The notes: generated by a model from the sequence alone, not told the origin. DNA of 64,000 bases from Halorhabdus rudnickae (GCF_900880625.1 NZ_CAAHFB010000001.1:1054001-1118000), one strand, 5' to 3'. Numbered from the stretch's first letter, positions 17,879 to 27,344 are shown. Numbers and translations: made by a program.

Positions 17879-18796
17879 TTATGTCGCCTGCCCTTCCGCG
17901 AATTCCTCGGCGAAGAGGACATAGATGAACAGCGTCGGCAGCGCGGCGAGGAAGGCGCCAGCCATCCGCAGCGGGAAGTTGACCCCGCTCAGGTCGGCAC
18001 CGAGGCCCGACAGGATGAGCGTGATCGTCGCAGCCTCGTCCGAGGAACTGCCAATCAGAGTCAGCGAGAACAGGAACTCGTTCCAGATCTGGGTGAACTG
18101 GTAGATCAGCACGACGCCAATCATCGGCTTCGAGAGCGGCAGGACGATGCGAGTGTAGATCTTCGTGATGCTCGCCCCGTCGACTTTCGCCGCTTCGACG
18201 AGTTCCTTCGAGATCCCCTTGTAGTACGACCGGAACAACAGGAAACAGATCGGGATCCCGTAGGCAACGTGGGTGAGCGTCAGTTCTGCCAGAGTCCCCC
18301 ACCGATCGCTCGGCGGGAGGATCGTGATGCCCTCGATGATCACGCCGTTCGTGAGCGGCAGGATGTTGGTCCAGAAGTCACTCAGCGGGACCAAAATTGC
18401 CTGATACGGGAGGAAGATCCCGAAGACGAACAGCAACACGACGGGCATCTGGCGGCGCCAGTCGACCAGCGTCAGGCCGTAGGCAGCCATGCTTCCCAGC
18501 AGGACGTCGAGTATCGTCGAGGGGATCGCCATCGCGAAACTGTTGATGAACCCGCGGCTGAGCAGGTCGAACGCCCGCCCCCAGTTCTCAAGGGTAAAGT
18601 TCGCCGGCGTGGGTGGCAGGAACGGCGTCGTCGCCGCGCCGCTGGATTTCAGCGACGTGACCAGCCCTGTCCAGATTGGCGAGAGGAAGAAGGCCGTAAA
18701 GAACAGGACCAGGAAGTAAATCCCGAGTCGGCTGTAGCTCATGTCCGGCAGTATGCGCGCGACACCGTTTCGTTTCGAGTCGGTTGCTTGACTCAT
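17879..18796 (-). CDS. Sugar ABC transporter permease (MalG-type, CUT1)
   Basis: 305 residues, about six membrane helices. The BPD permease EAA loop reads EAAKVDGASITKIYTRIVLPLS, where the ATPase docks. The N-terminus before the first helix is short, as in MalG-type subunits. It starts two bases after the stop of the partner permease, so the two are co-translated. Together with the other permease, the binding protein and the ATPase it makes a complete CUT1 importer for a mono- or oligosaccharide; the sugar cannot be read from sequence. Confidence 0.93.
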   Translation of the reverse strand: MSQATDSKRNGVARILPDMSYSRLGIYFLVLFFTAFFLSPIWTGLVTSLKSSGAATTPFLPPTPANFTLENWGRAFDLLSRGFINSFAMAIPSTILDVLLGSMAAYGLTLVDWRRQMPVVLLFVFGIFLPYQAILVPLSDFWTNILPLTNGVIIEGITILPPSDRWGTLAELTLTHVAYGIPICFLLFRSYYKGISKELVEAAKVDGASITKIYTRIVLPLSKPMIGVVLIYQFTQIWNEFLFSLTLIGSSSDEAATITLILSGLGADLSGVNFPLRMAGAFLAALPTLFIYVLFAEEFAEGQAT

Positions 18797-18798
18797 CG

Positions 18799-19755
18799 TT
18801 AGAGTGCCCTCGCTTTGTACTGGTAGTAGAGGTACGGCGCAACCACGACCAGTGCCATCGCGAGGAGGATGGTCGCGATCGCGGCAGAGTACGCCCAGTT
18901 CTGGAGATTGAACGCCTCTCGCACCATCAGCGTGGCGAGAACGTCAGTCCCCTTGGGCGGGCGATACGTCCCGAACATCGCATAGAGGAAGGTGAATATC
19001 TTCAGCGCGAAGATCATCAACACGACCGCCGCGCTCACCGACGCAGATTTCAGCTGCGGAATGATAACCCGCCAATACGTTTTGATGGTACTCGCGCCGT
19101 CGACCTTGGCTGCCTCGAACTGGTCGTTGGGAATCGACTGCAGGCCGGCGATGAACACGACCATACAGTACCCGCTGAATTGCCAGATCAACGCGAAGAG
19201 CACCGACCCGAGGACCAGCTGTGGATTGCCGATCCAGTTGTACGGCCCGAGGCCAAACAGCCCGACGATCGTGTTGATAAGTCCGTTCTCGTAGTTGTAC
19301 ATCCACAGCCAGAACTGGGCTGTCACGACGAACGACAGCGCCATCGGCAGCAGGTAGATCGTCTGGACCTTCCCCTTCTGACGGATATCCCGGTCGAGGA
19401 GAATAGCCAAGAACAGTCCCAGTACCAGTGATATCGTCGTGAAGGCCACCAAGAGGACGAACGTGTTCTTGCCGGTCGAGAACACAGCCGGATCTCCCAG
19501 GGCCTGGACGTACATACTGAAGTCGAGCTGGCTGTAATCCGGTGGCTGCAGGAACCCCTCGTACTCCGTGAGCGAGATCAAGAAGTTCCAGATGATCCCA
19601 CCGTAGACGGCGAGCCCCATAAGTAATAGCGGGAGCGCCCAAAACGGCGAGGATCGTAGGAAGTCACTCTTCCAGAACTGGCGTAACCGCTGTTGCCATC
19701 CGTAGCCTGCGGCTGTGGAACCAGTGTCCGCTACCGCATCCTGTGTGCGTGACAT
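18799..19755 (-). CDS. Sugar ABC transporter permease (MalF-type, CUT1)
   Basis: 318 residues with six predicted helices after a ~35-residue cytosolic N-terminus. The EAA loop is EAAKVDGASTIKTYWRVIIP. It pairs with the MalG-type permease just downstream and follows the binding-protein gene by 33 bases on the same strand. It forms half of the transmembrane channel of the importer. Confidence 0.93.
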   Translation of the reverse strand: MSRTQDAVADTGSTAAGYGWQQRLRQFWKSDFLRSSPFWALPLLLMGLAVYGGIIWNFLISLTEYEGFLQPPDYSQLDFSMYVQALGDPAVFSTGKNTFVLLVAFTTISLVLGLFLAILLDRDIRQKGKVQTIYLLPMALSFVVTAQFWLWMYNYENGLINTIVGLFGLGPYNWIGNPQLVLGSVLFALIWQFSGYCMVVFIAGLQSIPNDQFEAAKVDGASTIKTYWRVIIPQLKSASVSAAVVLMIFALKIFTFLYAMFGTYRPPKGTDVLATLMVREAFNLQNWAYSAAIATILLAMALVVVAPYLYYQYKARAL

Positions 19756-19788
19756 GATTGAAATGTTCGGAAATACGGCGCGACAGCG

Positions 19789-21168
19789 TTACTGTGAAAC
19801 CGCGTCAGTGAGCGCGGACGCGGTCGCTTCGACATCGAATGGGCCCATGAAGTTGTTCCCGATTGCAGTCATCGCCGCGTCCATCCGTTCGGGCGGCAGC
19901 GCGAGCCCGTGGGCGATCGCCGGCGGGAACTTCTCTTTGTTGGCCAAGTGTTCGGAGTTCAACGCGAGGAAGTCCGTCAGCCGACTCGTGTCGATGTCAG
20001 TCCGGAGCGGGATGCAGCCTTTCAGATTACCGAACGCGACTTGGGCGTCTTTCGTACCGACGAACTTCGCCCAGGTCTGCTGTTTGACGGGCGTCTCAGT
20101 GTCACGCGCGAACGTGAACGCGTCGATGTGGAGCTGGTACATGTCCTCCGTGCCGGGGTAGGCCATCCAGTCCCAGTCGGTCTGGTACTCGACACCGCTG
20201 TCCTCGGCGCGGTACATGCCGTAGGCCCAGTTGCCCTGCTGAATACAGCCCGCGTTACCCTCCATCATCTGCTGGTTGCCCTCGGTGAAGCTGATCGTCG
20301 AGGCGTCCGCATTGATATGGTTCTTCAGCATCTCCGCCGTGAGCTCGAGGGCCTGCGTGAGATGTTCCTGATCGACGTCGCCCTCGATGAAGTTCATATA
20401 GGCGTCGTAGCCGCCCTCCATGCCGAGGAAGTTCTGGAAGACGAGTTGCAGGGTCGGCCACGTACTCGACATCGCATGAGTCATCGGGTCCGCGTCGGTT
20501 TCCTCACCGATCGTCTGTAATGCATCGAGCAGCGCGGTCGGGCTGTCGACCGAAGACGGATCGACGCCGGCCTCCTCGAAGACGTGAACGTTGAAGAACA
20601 GGTTGTTCATCCGGTGAGAGCCGATCGGCATCGACCGAAATTCACCGTTGAGCTTACACTGCTCGGCGGCCATGGAGTTCATCGAATCGACGTAGCCGTT
20701 CTCTTCCCAGACGTCGGTGATGTTCGCCAGCAAGCCACCGTACTGAGTGATGTTCTGTCCGGGCCAGGCTTGCCAGGCGGCCGGCGGGTTTCGGTTGGCA
20801 AGCCGCCGTGCGACGACAGAGTCGAGGTTGACGTTCCCCGTCCCGCCGATGGGGCGGAAGTTCGTCGCCATATCCGGATACTCCTCCTTGAACATCGACG
20901 TCAACTCTTCGATGGCCGCCGCGCCGTCCCCGCCGGTCCATGCGTGCAACACTTCAAGTGCAGTGTCGTTTGGTGTCGGCCCCATCTCGGTCATCCCACC
21001 AGAACCATCGCCACCACCGGTGTCCCCATCACCAGGCGTGTCGGCCGGCGCCTCAGTCGTGTCGCCGCTCCCACAGCCTGCGAGACCGACCGTCGCGAGC
21101 CCCGCTGCCGTGCCGATCACTGTTCGACGCGAAACCGAACCATCGCCAGTACCGTTATCCGATGTCAT
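19789..21168 (-). CDS. Sugar ABC transporter substrate-binding lipoprotein
   Basis: 459 residues. A Tat signal (SRRTVIGTAAG) ends at lipobox Cys32 (GLAGC), then a Gly/Asp/Thr-rich linker. The mature part is a type-1 extracellular solute-binding protein (LEVLHAWTGGDGAAAIEELT, QGNWAYGMY), related to glucose/xylose-type binding proteins of CUT1 transporters. It is the first of three binding-protein/permease genes with tight spacing. The promoter has a TATA box centred about 29 bases before the ATG and a short palindrome directly before the start codon. The exact sugar is unknown. Confidence 0.92.
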   Translation of the reverse strand: MTSDNGTGDGSVSRRTVIGTAAGLATVGLAGCGSGDTTEAPADTPGDGDTGGGDGSGGMTEMGPTPNDTALEVLHAWTGGDGAAAIEELTSMFKEEYPDMATNFRPIGGTGNVNLDSVVARRLANRNPPAAWQAWPGQNITQYGGLLANITDVWEENGYVDSMNSMAAEQCKLNGEFRSMPIGSHRMNNLFFNVHVFEEAGVDPSSVDSPTALLDALQTIGEETDADPMTHAMSSTWPTLQLVFQNFLGMEGGYDAYMNFIEGDVDQEHLTQALELTAEMLKNHINADASTISFTEGNQQMMEGNAGCIQQGNWAYGMYRAEDSGVEYQTDWDWMAYPGTEDMYQLHIDAFTFARDTETPVKQQTWAKFVGTKDAQVAFGNLKGCIPLRTDIDTSRLTDFLALNSEHLANKEKFPPAIAHGLALPPERMDAAMTAIGNNFMGPFDVEATASALTDAVSQ

Positions 21169-21180
21169 ACACCTTGGTGT
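21169..21180 (-). promoter_or_regulatory. Short palindrome abutting the binding-protein start codon
   Basis: The twelve bases ACACCTTGGTGT form a perfect 5-base inverted repeat around TT. They lie between the TATA box and the ATG of the leaderless binding-protein gene, where a bound repressor would block transcription start. It differs from the 19-base palindromes at 24.8-28.1 kb. Confidence 0.45.
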
Positions 21181-21190
21181 TCAACATACT

Positions 21191-21204
21191 CATATATAAT
21201 TATT
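21191..21204 (-). promoter_or_regulatory. TATA box of the binding-protein gene
   Basis: The AT-only stretch TCATATATAATTAT, read leftward, is centred about 29 bases before the ATG, the distance expected for a leaderless haloarchaeal transcript. Confidence 0.6.
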
Positions 21205-21284
21205 GTGTTCGATTTTTATTGGGGACTCTGCCGCACAAAGAGCTATGGGACCACGGGCATCGACGCGAAGGTGCAGTCCCGGAC

Positions 21285-22445
21285 TCAGGCCGGTTCGGCG
21301 CCGCGGAGCGGGCGGTCGCCTTCGACGTCACCGAGGTCGCGGTTGTGTAGGGACTCGCCGGTCTCGCCGTCGAAGATGTGGATCGCGTTCTCCGGGAGCC
21401 CGACCCCGATGGACGCCGCCTCCGGGACGTTGCGCATTCCACTTATCGTCGCGGTCAGCTCGGCGTCAGCCCGGTCCTGTCCCTCGAAGGCAACGTGGAC
21501 AGTGTTCTCGTTCCCCATTGGCTCGACCACGTCGACGACGCCCGGGAACTCGTGTTCGCCACTCGGGGCGTCTACGATCTCGATGTCTTCCGGTCGGATA
21601 CCCAGAACGAAGTCCGTCTGCCCTTCCAGATTCGCGAGCGTTTCCTCTCCGAGGGGATACTCGAAGTGCTCGCTGACGAGGTGGCCGTCTTCGAGCGTCA
21701 CGGGGAGGAAGTTCATCGACGGTTCGCCGATGAATCCAGCCACGAACTGGTTGTTCGGACGGTGATAACACTCCAGGGGCGTCCCGATCTGCTGGAGTTG
21801 ACCGTCGTTGAGAACGGCGATCCGGTCGGACATCGTCATGGCTTCGGTCTGGTCGTGTGTGACGTAGATCGTCGTCGTGTCGAGGTTCTCCTGGAGGTGC
21901 TGGAGTTCGGTCCGCATCTCCGAGCGGAGTTTCGCGTCGAGGTTCGCCAGTGGTTCGTCCAGCAGGAACGCGTCCGGTTCGCGGACGATCGCCCGACCGA
22001 GCGCGACGCGCTGTTGTTGGCCGCCGGAGAGTTCGTCCGGCTTACGATCGAGAAGGTTGTCGATGCCGAGCATCGTCGCCGCGTCCTCGACGCGCGTATG
22101 GATCTCCTCGTCGGAGAGTTCGGTTGCCTCCTCGAGCCCGAAGGACATGTTCTCCCGGGTAGTCATGTGCGGGTACAGCGCATACGACTGGAAGACCATC
22201 GCCACGTTTCGTTCCTGGGGCGAGCGATGCGTGATCGGCTCGCCGTCGACGCTGATCGTACCTGTGGTCGGGGTCTCGAGGCCCGCAACCATCCGGAGCG
22301 TCGTCGACTTGCCACACCCTGACGGACCGACCAGTACCAAGAACTCGCCGTCCCTGATGTCGATGTTCACGTCGTCGACCGCGACGATTTCCCCGCTCTC
22401 ATCTTCGAAAATCTTGGTCACTTCGTCGAGGGTCACATTCGCCAT
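21285..22445 (-). CDS. Sugar ABC transporter ATP-binding protein (MalK/UgpC-type)
   Basis: 386 residues starting at MANVTLDEVTKIF. The frame extends 107 codons further upstream, but that part is not conserved, and the TATA box sits just before this ATG. The motifs are Walker A GPSGCGKST, Q-loop VFQSYALYPHMT, signature LSGGQQQR, Walker B AFLLDEPLANLD and switch VTHDQTEA. A C-terminal TOBE/regulatory domain from about residue 240 includes LGIRPEDIEIV. It powers the adjacent sugar importer. It is encoded upstream of the binding-protein gene on the same strand with its own promoter between. Confidence 0.94.
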   Translation of the reverse strand: MANVTLDEVTKIFEDESGEIVAVDDVNIDIRDGEFLVLVGPSGCGKSTTLRMVAGLETPTTGTISVDGEPITHRSPQERNVAMVFQSYALYPHMTTRENMSFGLEEATELSDEEIHTRVEDAATMLGIDNLLDRKPDELSGGQQQRVALGRAIVREPDAFLLDEPLANLDAKLRSEMRTELQHLQENLDTTTIYVTHDQTEAMTMSDRIAVLNDGQLQQIGTPLECYHRPNNQFVAGFIGEPSMNFLPVTLEDGHLVSEHFEYPLGEETLANLEGQTDFVLGIRPEDIEIVDAPSGEHEFPGVVDVVEPMGNENTVHVAFEGQDRADAELTATISGMRNVPEAASIGVGLPENAIHIFDGETGESLHNRDLGDVEGDRPLRGAEPA

Positions 22446-22465
22446 AAACGTTTGTGCGGCATTAC

Positions 22466-22478
22466 GATATAAATAATT
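22466..22478 (-). promoter_or_regulatory. TATA box of the sugar ABC ATPase gene
   Basis: GATATAAATAATT (leftward AATTATTTATATC) is centred about 26 bases before the ATG at 22445, indicating a leaderless transcript and supporting the shorter start. Confidence 0.65.
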
Positions 22479-22777
22479 TTCTGTGGCGATCCGAACGCGT
22501 CCCACAAAGACAGACCCGAAAGGGGAGATCGGCCGACCGCCACCGAGACAGAGTGGTGCGTGCCAGATACTGGAAGTTGGTAAGTGGTCTGTCGTTGGCG
22601 AGCGGTCACTGCCACAATTTATCAGAAATGTATTTGTACCTTGTGACTGCCCAGTAGAGAGCCGCTGACCGACCGGCCGGAGGTCGCCACGAGAAGTCGG
22701 CGGCCGGATGACTATCTCGCTTACTTCGGGTCGGCAAGAACGGCCGGGGAGGCAAAACCGGGCCAAAATGGTGGGGT

Positions 22778-24652
22778 TCAGTCGGAAACGGGTTCTGAGT
22801 CGAGATAGAGTTCAGCGTCGCTATCGGTGTCGAACTCGTCGAGGGCGTCATGTAGCGGTCGCGCGTAACGGGTGAGGTCGCAGGCTCGTTCGGATACTTC
22901 ATTGAGTTCCGCAGCCTGTTCCTCGGCTGCACCGGCGACGATGCCGGACTCAGCGAGGGTCTCCTCGCTGAGTTCGGCGACTTCGCCGACGCGGGTAGCG
23001 ATCTCTCCGAGACGATCGATCGATTCCTGCACCTCCTGGTCGGCGTACTCCTCGGCCCACTGCTCGAAGGTGTCCGCGAGGTCGTCGATCTCCCGGGAGA
23101 CATCCTGAAGTTGTTCCTTCTGCTCGTCGGCGTCATCGGCGATGCGTTGGACGGAGTCGGCGACGTGGCCGCTGGCGACACGGACGCTGTCGGAGCTGGC
23201 CTGTAGTACTTCACCTGTGTCCTCTACTCGGACAGCGAAGCGTTTCAGCTGGTCGGTCGTCCGCTCCAGTTCCGCGACCATCTCGTTGAAGTCAGTCGCG
23301 ATCCGATCCATAGCGTCGTTCTCGCCGTCGGGATCCAACCGCTGGGTGAGGTCTCCCTCGGCACACTGGCGCATGATCCGAGAGTACTCCTCGGCTTTCT
23401 CCTCGAGGTAGCGGTTCATCTCCATGGCTTCCGCCCGCGACACTTCGGCCTCCTTGCGCGCCCGTTCAGCTTCCGTGATCTGCTGGCGTAACGACGACCG
23501 CATATTCTCGAAGCCGGCGTACAACTCGCCAATGGCGTCGATACGGGTGGTAGTGACAGTCGTCTCTAGATCGCCCTCACGCATCTGACGGGCCCACTCG
23601 CGGAGTCGGTTGATGTCGCGAGTGGTGTTATACCCGATGACCGCGCCGAGTGCGACCACAAGCAGGACGCCCGCGAGGGTGGCGAGTCTCCCCCAGCGTG
23701 AGATGGCCCACACGAACCCGAAGACGTTCGAACGCGGCTCGTGGATGAGGACCGTCCAGTTCAGCGGGACGTTCGAGACGCGGATCGGGGCGTACCCGAC
23801 GGCGTACGGCTCCGAGAGGACGGCGTCCTGTGGTGCCATCTCGGGAATTACGCCCGCACGCTGATCGGACTCGAGTAGCCCAGGTGCGAGACGGACCGGC
23901 CGCATCGCGTCGTCATCACCGTACTGACCGAGTATCTCTTCGTCGTCCCGGGCGACCTGGACGATCCCCTCGTCGTTGACGACCTGGGTGAAGCGGGCTT
24001 CGCTGTCGGTGTCCAGGGACGCCGCGAGATTCTCGACGGAGTACTCCATGACGAGGTACCGGTTTGGATGACCGGTGACCGGACTGACGAACGCCACGAC
24101 CGGGGTGCCACTCACCCGGTGGACATCCGTGATGTGGACATCCATCACGTTCAGCGAGTCAATCGGACTGGACTGAATCCAGGCACGGGACGTTTCGGAG
24201 AGGTTCCTGGCGAAGGTGAGCTGTGGACTCGCGACGACCCGATGGTCGGTGCCGCTCCCATTCACCAGATAAATCGCGTGAGCACCGTAGACGTTGCCAG
24301 CAGTAGTAGCCAGTTCCTGGCGGATCCCGAAGCGAGAGCCTGGTTCGTTCGCACTGAAGGCCCGGTTTTTCGAGGCGAGTTTGACCGAGATCGAGTTCCG
24401 CTCGATCCACGTCTCGATCGAATTGGCCTGCTGGGACGCCAGGTTCTGGTACTGCTGTTCGACGTTCCCTTCCACCTGATCGACGACGGCTCCCGTCGCC
24501 GTCGCCCCGATGACAGCGACGGTCAGACCCATGACCCCCAGAATGAGCGCGAACTTCAACGTGAAGCGCCGCCGAACGAAGTTCGGCACGGCGCGGCTGA
24601 GCAACCGAGTTCGGTCCGGCCCCGACGTGTCCGGGTCATGCGGGTCTGCCAT
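22778..24652 (-). CDS. Transducer-like protein (Htr) lacking the signalling tip
   Basis: 624 residues from MADPHDPDTSG; the 82-codon upstream extension is not conserved. It has a membrane helix at about 28-52, an extracellular sensor domain of ~260 residues (Cache-like by layout), a second helix at about 317-340 and two HAMP-like regions (about 340-390 and 430-480). A shortened antiparallel coiled coil follows. Its first arm (SVQRIADDADEQKEQLQDVS) and last arm (VAGAAEEQAAELNEVSER) match the ends of the normal transducer at 58571-60979. The ~160 residues between them, including the hairpin that binds CheA/CheW ([18 protein letters not shown] in that protein), are absent. The frame is intact, so this looks like a designed form, not decay. 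It lies upstream of the sugar ABC genes on the same strand. Confidence 0.85.
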   Translation of the reverse strand: MADPHDPDTSGPDRTRLLSRAVPNFVRRRFTLKFALILGVMGLTVAVIGATATGAVVDQVEGNVEQQYQNLASQQANSIETWIERNSISVKLASKNRAFSANEPGSRFGIRQELATTAGNVYGAHAIYLVNGSGTDHRVVASPQLTFARNLSETSRAWIQSSPIDSLNVMDVHITDVHRVSGTPVVAFVSPVTGHPNRYLVMEYSVENLAASLDTDSEARFTQVVNDEGIVQVARDDEEILGQYGDDDAMRPVRLAPGLLESDQRAGVIPEMAPQDAVLSEPYAVGYAPIRVSNVPLNWTVLIHEPRSNVFGFVWAISRWGRLATLAGVLLVVALGAVIGYNTTRDINRLREWARQMREGDLETTVTTTRIDAIGELYAGFENMRSSLRQQITEAERARKEAEVSRAEAMEMNRYLEEKAEEYSRIMRQCAEGDLTQRLDPDGENDAMDRIATDFNEMVAELERTTDQLKRFAVRVEDTGEVLQASSDSVRVASGHVADSVQRIADDADEQKEQLQDVSREIDDLADTFEQWAEEYADQEVQESIDRLGEIATRVGEVAELSEETLAESGIVAGAAEEQAAELNEVSERACDLTRYARPLHDALDEFDTDSDAELYLDSEPVSD

Positions 24653-24824
24653 GGTTTCCCTTATAGCTATGAAGTTGCACGGGCCTCCATATAATTTCCC
24701 CGACGAAAACGTCTCCACAGCCATATGATAGGAGACGAGCCACAGATGCGACAATAAGATCTCCAGAGTGGAGGCCGGGCCGATCCATCCTATCCGATGC
24801 CGATATTCCCCACTATTGTTCAAA

Positions 24825-24843
24825 CGTTCCCTATCAGTGAACG
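24825..24843. promoter_or_regulatory. 19-base palindrome, copy 1
   Basis: CGTTCCCTATCAGTGAACG: arms CGTTC/GAACG with the same 19-base length as three other copies. This is the least symmetric copy internally. It lies ~175 bases upstream of the transducer-like start. Confidence 0.5.
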
Positions 24844-24941
24844 GGTCATGCCCACCGAGAGAGACGCCTGGCCAGAAAAACGGGGGACTACGGAGCAATA
24901 ACGTCAGATGAGTGGTGAGCTACAGCGTGGTCGCAATAATT

Positions 24942-24960
24942 CGTTCACCCATAGTGAACG
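24942..24960. promoter_or_regulatory. 19-base palindrome, copy 2
   Basis: CGTTCACCCATAGTGAACG: arms CGTTCAC/GTGAACG around a 5-base centre. Same length and arms as copies 1, 3 and 4. Confidence 0.6.
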
Positions 24961-25187
24961 CGTTCAGTCCACGATGACTCCGACATATCGGAGAAATCAC
25001 CCACATGGGCGTTCAACACGCCAAAACGCCCTGTCTGAGACCGACACGATCAGTTGCCGCTCATCACAACCAGACCCCGCGGACGAACTATCGTACTGAC
25101 CGATTCCCCAGCGGTTCCGACACAGGTGGCGGTCGACTGCATTCAACCGTGGATAACCGCAACCGGAAGACAACGTCGAGAGTGTAG

Positions 25188-25206
25188 CGTTCACCTCTGG
25201 TGAACG
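25188..25206. promoter_or_regulatory. 19-base palindrome, copy 3
   Basis: CGTTCACCTCTGGTGAACG: a perfect inverted repeat with 8-base arms and a 3-base centre, the best copy of the family. Confidence 0.65.
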
Positions 25207-25311
25207 CCCGGGCGTGCAGGAGATCGCGGCGATCGTTCGGTGGTTCACAGCCGACGAACACAGCACCCTCTTTACAACCGTATGTTTGTAATCTCGCCGG
25301 CTCGAGCGAGA

Positions 25312-27240
25312 TCAGTGGAGAACATCGGCGTCGATCCGTTGGTGACGGTCGTCCACTGCCTGGGCATCTTCAGGGAGTAACGCAACGAACAGGACTTCGA
25401 CGTGCTCGGCAAAGTGATCGATGAGGCTGGCGATCCGTTCGGCGTCGATCGCTTCCAGAGAGTCAAGCAACAAGAACGGTACCTCCTCGTAGACTTCGTG
25501 ACTCAAGTATCCCGCCAGAGCGAACACGAGACCGATCAATTCGCGTTCGCTCTCGCTGAGGTTGTCGACAGTCTCTTCGTAACTGGTCCCGTCCTCGCCC
25601 TCACGGACGACGTGGAGTGCGAACGTGGTGTCGGCGTCGGGGCTCGTATCTGCGGTCCGCCGCTCGATCCAAATGCGCGCGAGGTTCTCGTAGGCGAGAA
25701 CGTCGAGTAGGTCATCCATCTGGCGGTTGAACGTCTCGACGGCACGGCGTTCCAACTGGTCGATCCGTGCACGCTCTTGGGCGATCTGCTCGCGTAGACC
25801 CTCGCGTTCGGCGGTGAGGTCCTCAACGCCAGGCAGTGACTCGATCTCGTCGATCTCCTCGCGGACGTCCCCCAGTCGTTGCTCGAGTTGTCCCCGTTCG
25901 TACTGGTGATCGCTGACCTGCTCGTACATCTCGAGTAGATCGTCGTCGCGCAACTGCTGGGTCTCGGCCACTTCGGACTCCAGATCGACGATGCGCTCTG
26001 CGAGCTCGGACTCCCGGGCTCGTAATGTCGAGAGACGGTCGCGTTTCTCCGAGAGGTGTTGGTCGACGGTTCGGCGTTCCCGATCGACGCGTTCGCGTTC
26101 CGCTAGTTCCTCCTCAATTTCCGCACGACGATCCTCTAGGTCTGCCACGTGACTCTCGATCTCGGCACGTTCGGTGCGTTTCTCGTCGATGACTTCTCCG
26201 AGAGCGTCCAGTCGCTCGTCGACGTCGCCGCGGGATACCTGGCTCCCACAGGTCCAGCAAATGAGGTCCTGCTGTTCGTCTGGGGCGATCTCTGTCACCG
26301 GCCCGGCATCGGCCGGCTCGATACCGGGCAGTTCCAGAGAGCCCGCCAGAAGGTCCCGGTTGAACTCCACAATAGTAATCAAGGAGTTTATAGTTTCTTC
26401 GAGTTGTCGACGACGTTCGCGGGCAGCGGCCAGGTCATCTTTGACCGATTCGAGGTCCTCGTCCGTGTACTCAGTGTCACGCCCGTCCTCGAGGTCGGCG
26501 AGTTCGTCCTCCAGAGAGTCTATTTCGGCCTCGACCACCTCGATCTCGTTCTCCACGCGGTTGTGCTCCCCACGGGTTTGCTCGAGTTCCTCGACGAGGG
26601 CATCGGCCTCGGCCGCCGTCGATTGGTCGGCCTCGTAAGCGGCGATCTCCTCACGGAGGGACTCGATCGTCTCGTCAAGGGATGCGATCTCCTCCTCCAG
26701 GGAACGACTGCGATCTTTGAGTACTGGTAGCCGATCTTTGCGCTCTCGGACTCGTTCGATTTGGTCCTCAAGCTGTTCGGTCTCGGCCCGGAGGGATTCG
26801 ATTCGCCGCTCGATCTCGTCGGTGTCGACCGGCCGCATAATGATTTCCCTGAGATCGTCACCCCGCTCGACGGCCTGTCGGGCCGGATTGTCTTCGAGCA
26901 GAGAAACGAAGGTGTCGATCAGCGACGTCTCGTCGACGTACGGCTCGCCACCGACGCGAACAGAGTTGCTTGTTCTTTGAAATTCCCGCGTGTGACGCTG
27001 CTCACCAACCTGCAACTCGACCGACCCTTCCTCGGCATCGCTCTTGAGAGAACCACTCGATCCCCCGAGCGAGCTGGCGACCGCCGAGAGGAACGACGTC
27101 CGGTTCGTTGCATTCCGGCCGCGAAACACGGTTACGCCAGGGGAGACCGAGACGTCGGCATGATCGATCCCGCCGACATTGTCGACCGTGATCGTGACCG
27201 ACTGGTTGTCGATTGACCGATCACTCGCATTTGTAGCCAT
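25312..27240 (-). CDS. Archaea-specific SMC-related ATPase (Rad50/SMC-like, zinc hook)
   Basis: 642 residues from MATNASDRSIDNQ; a leaderless TATA box supports this start over an ATG 246 bases upstream. The ATPase head has the unusual P-loop GRNATNRT at 41-48, with Arg where Lys is expected. Two long coiled-coil arms flank a CWTCG zinc-hook-like motif near residue 326. The C-terminal half-head has signature-like NLSESERELIG and Walker B PFLLLDSLEAID. The altered P-loop is, as I recall, characteristic of the archaea-specific SMC-related family and not damage. It is divergent from rdfA with 104 bases between. It probably acts on chromosome organisation or cell shape together with RdfA; the mechanism is unknown. 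Confidence 0.9.
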   Translation of the reverse strand: MATNASDRSIDNQSVTITVDNVGGIDHADVSVSPGVTVFRGRNATNRTSFLSAVASSLGGSSGSLKSDAEEGSVELQVGEQRHTREFQRTSNSVRVGGEPYVDETSLIDTFVSLLEDNPARQAVERGDDLREIIMRPVDTDEIERRIESLRAETEQLEDQIERVRERKDRLPVLKDRSRSLEEEIASLDETIESLREEIAAYEADQSTAAEADALVEELEQTRGEHNRVENEIEVVEAEIDSLEDELADLEDGRDTEYTDEDLESVKDDLAAARERRRQLEETINSLITIVEFNRDLLAGSLELPGIEPADAGPVTEIAPDEQQDLICWTCGSQVSRGDVDERLDALGEVIDEKRTERAEIESHVADLEDRRAEIEEELAERERVDRERRTVDQHLSEKRDRLSTLRARESELAERIVDLESEVAETQQLRDDDLLEMYEQVSDHQYERGQLEQRLGDVREEIDEIESLPGVEDLTAEREGLREQIAQERARIDQLERRAVETFNRQMDDLLDVLAYENLARIWIERRTADTSPDADTTFALHVVREGEDGTSYEETVDNLSESERELIGLVFALAGYLSHEVYEEVPFLLLDSLEAIDAERIASLIDHFAEHVEVLFVALLPEDAQAVDDRHQRIDADVLH

Positions 27241-27263
27241 CCGTGGAGAATTCACACGGTCAG

Positions 27264-27273
27264 TTATAAAAAA
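27264..27273 (-). promoter_or_regulatory. TATA box of the SMC-related gene
   Basis: TTATAAAAAA (leftward TTTTTTATAA) is centred about 28 bases before the ATG at 27240, in the short intergenic space shared with rdfA. Confidence 0.6.
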
Positions 27274-27344
27274 GTACGCATCCGATAGTCGACGAAATGG
27301 GCCGGTAGCGTCATGTGCCAGGGCATCTAACCCAGTACTGACAG

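Larger units (their letters stand above)
24653..25311. other. Regulatory gap with three 19-base palindromes
   Basis: About 660 bases between the transducer-like gene and the 3' end of the SMC-related gene, both leftward. No gene is supported. An AT-rich TATA-like stretch (about 24688-24700) lies 40-48 bases before the transducer start. Three members of a palindrome family lie further upstream and are listed separately. Confidence 0.6.
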
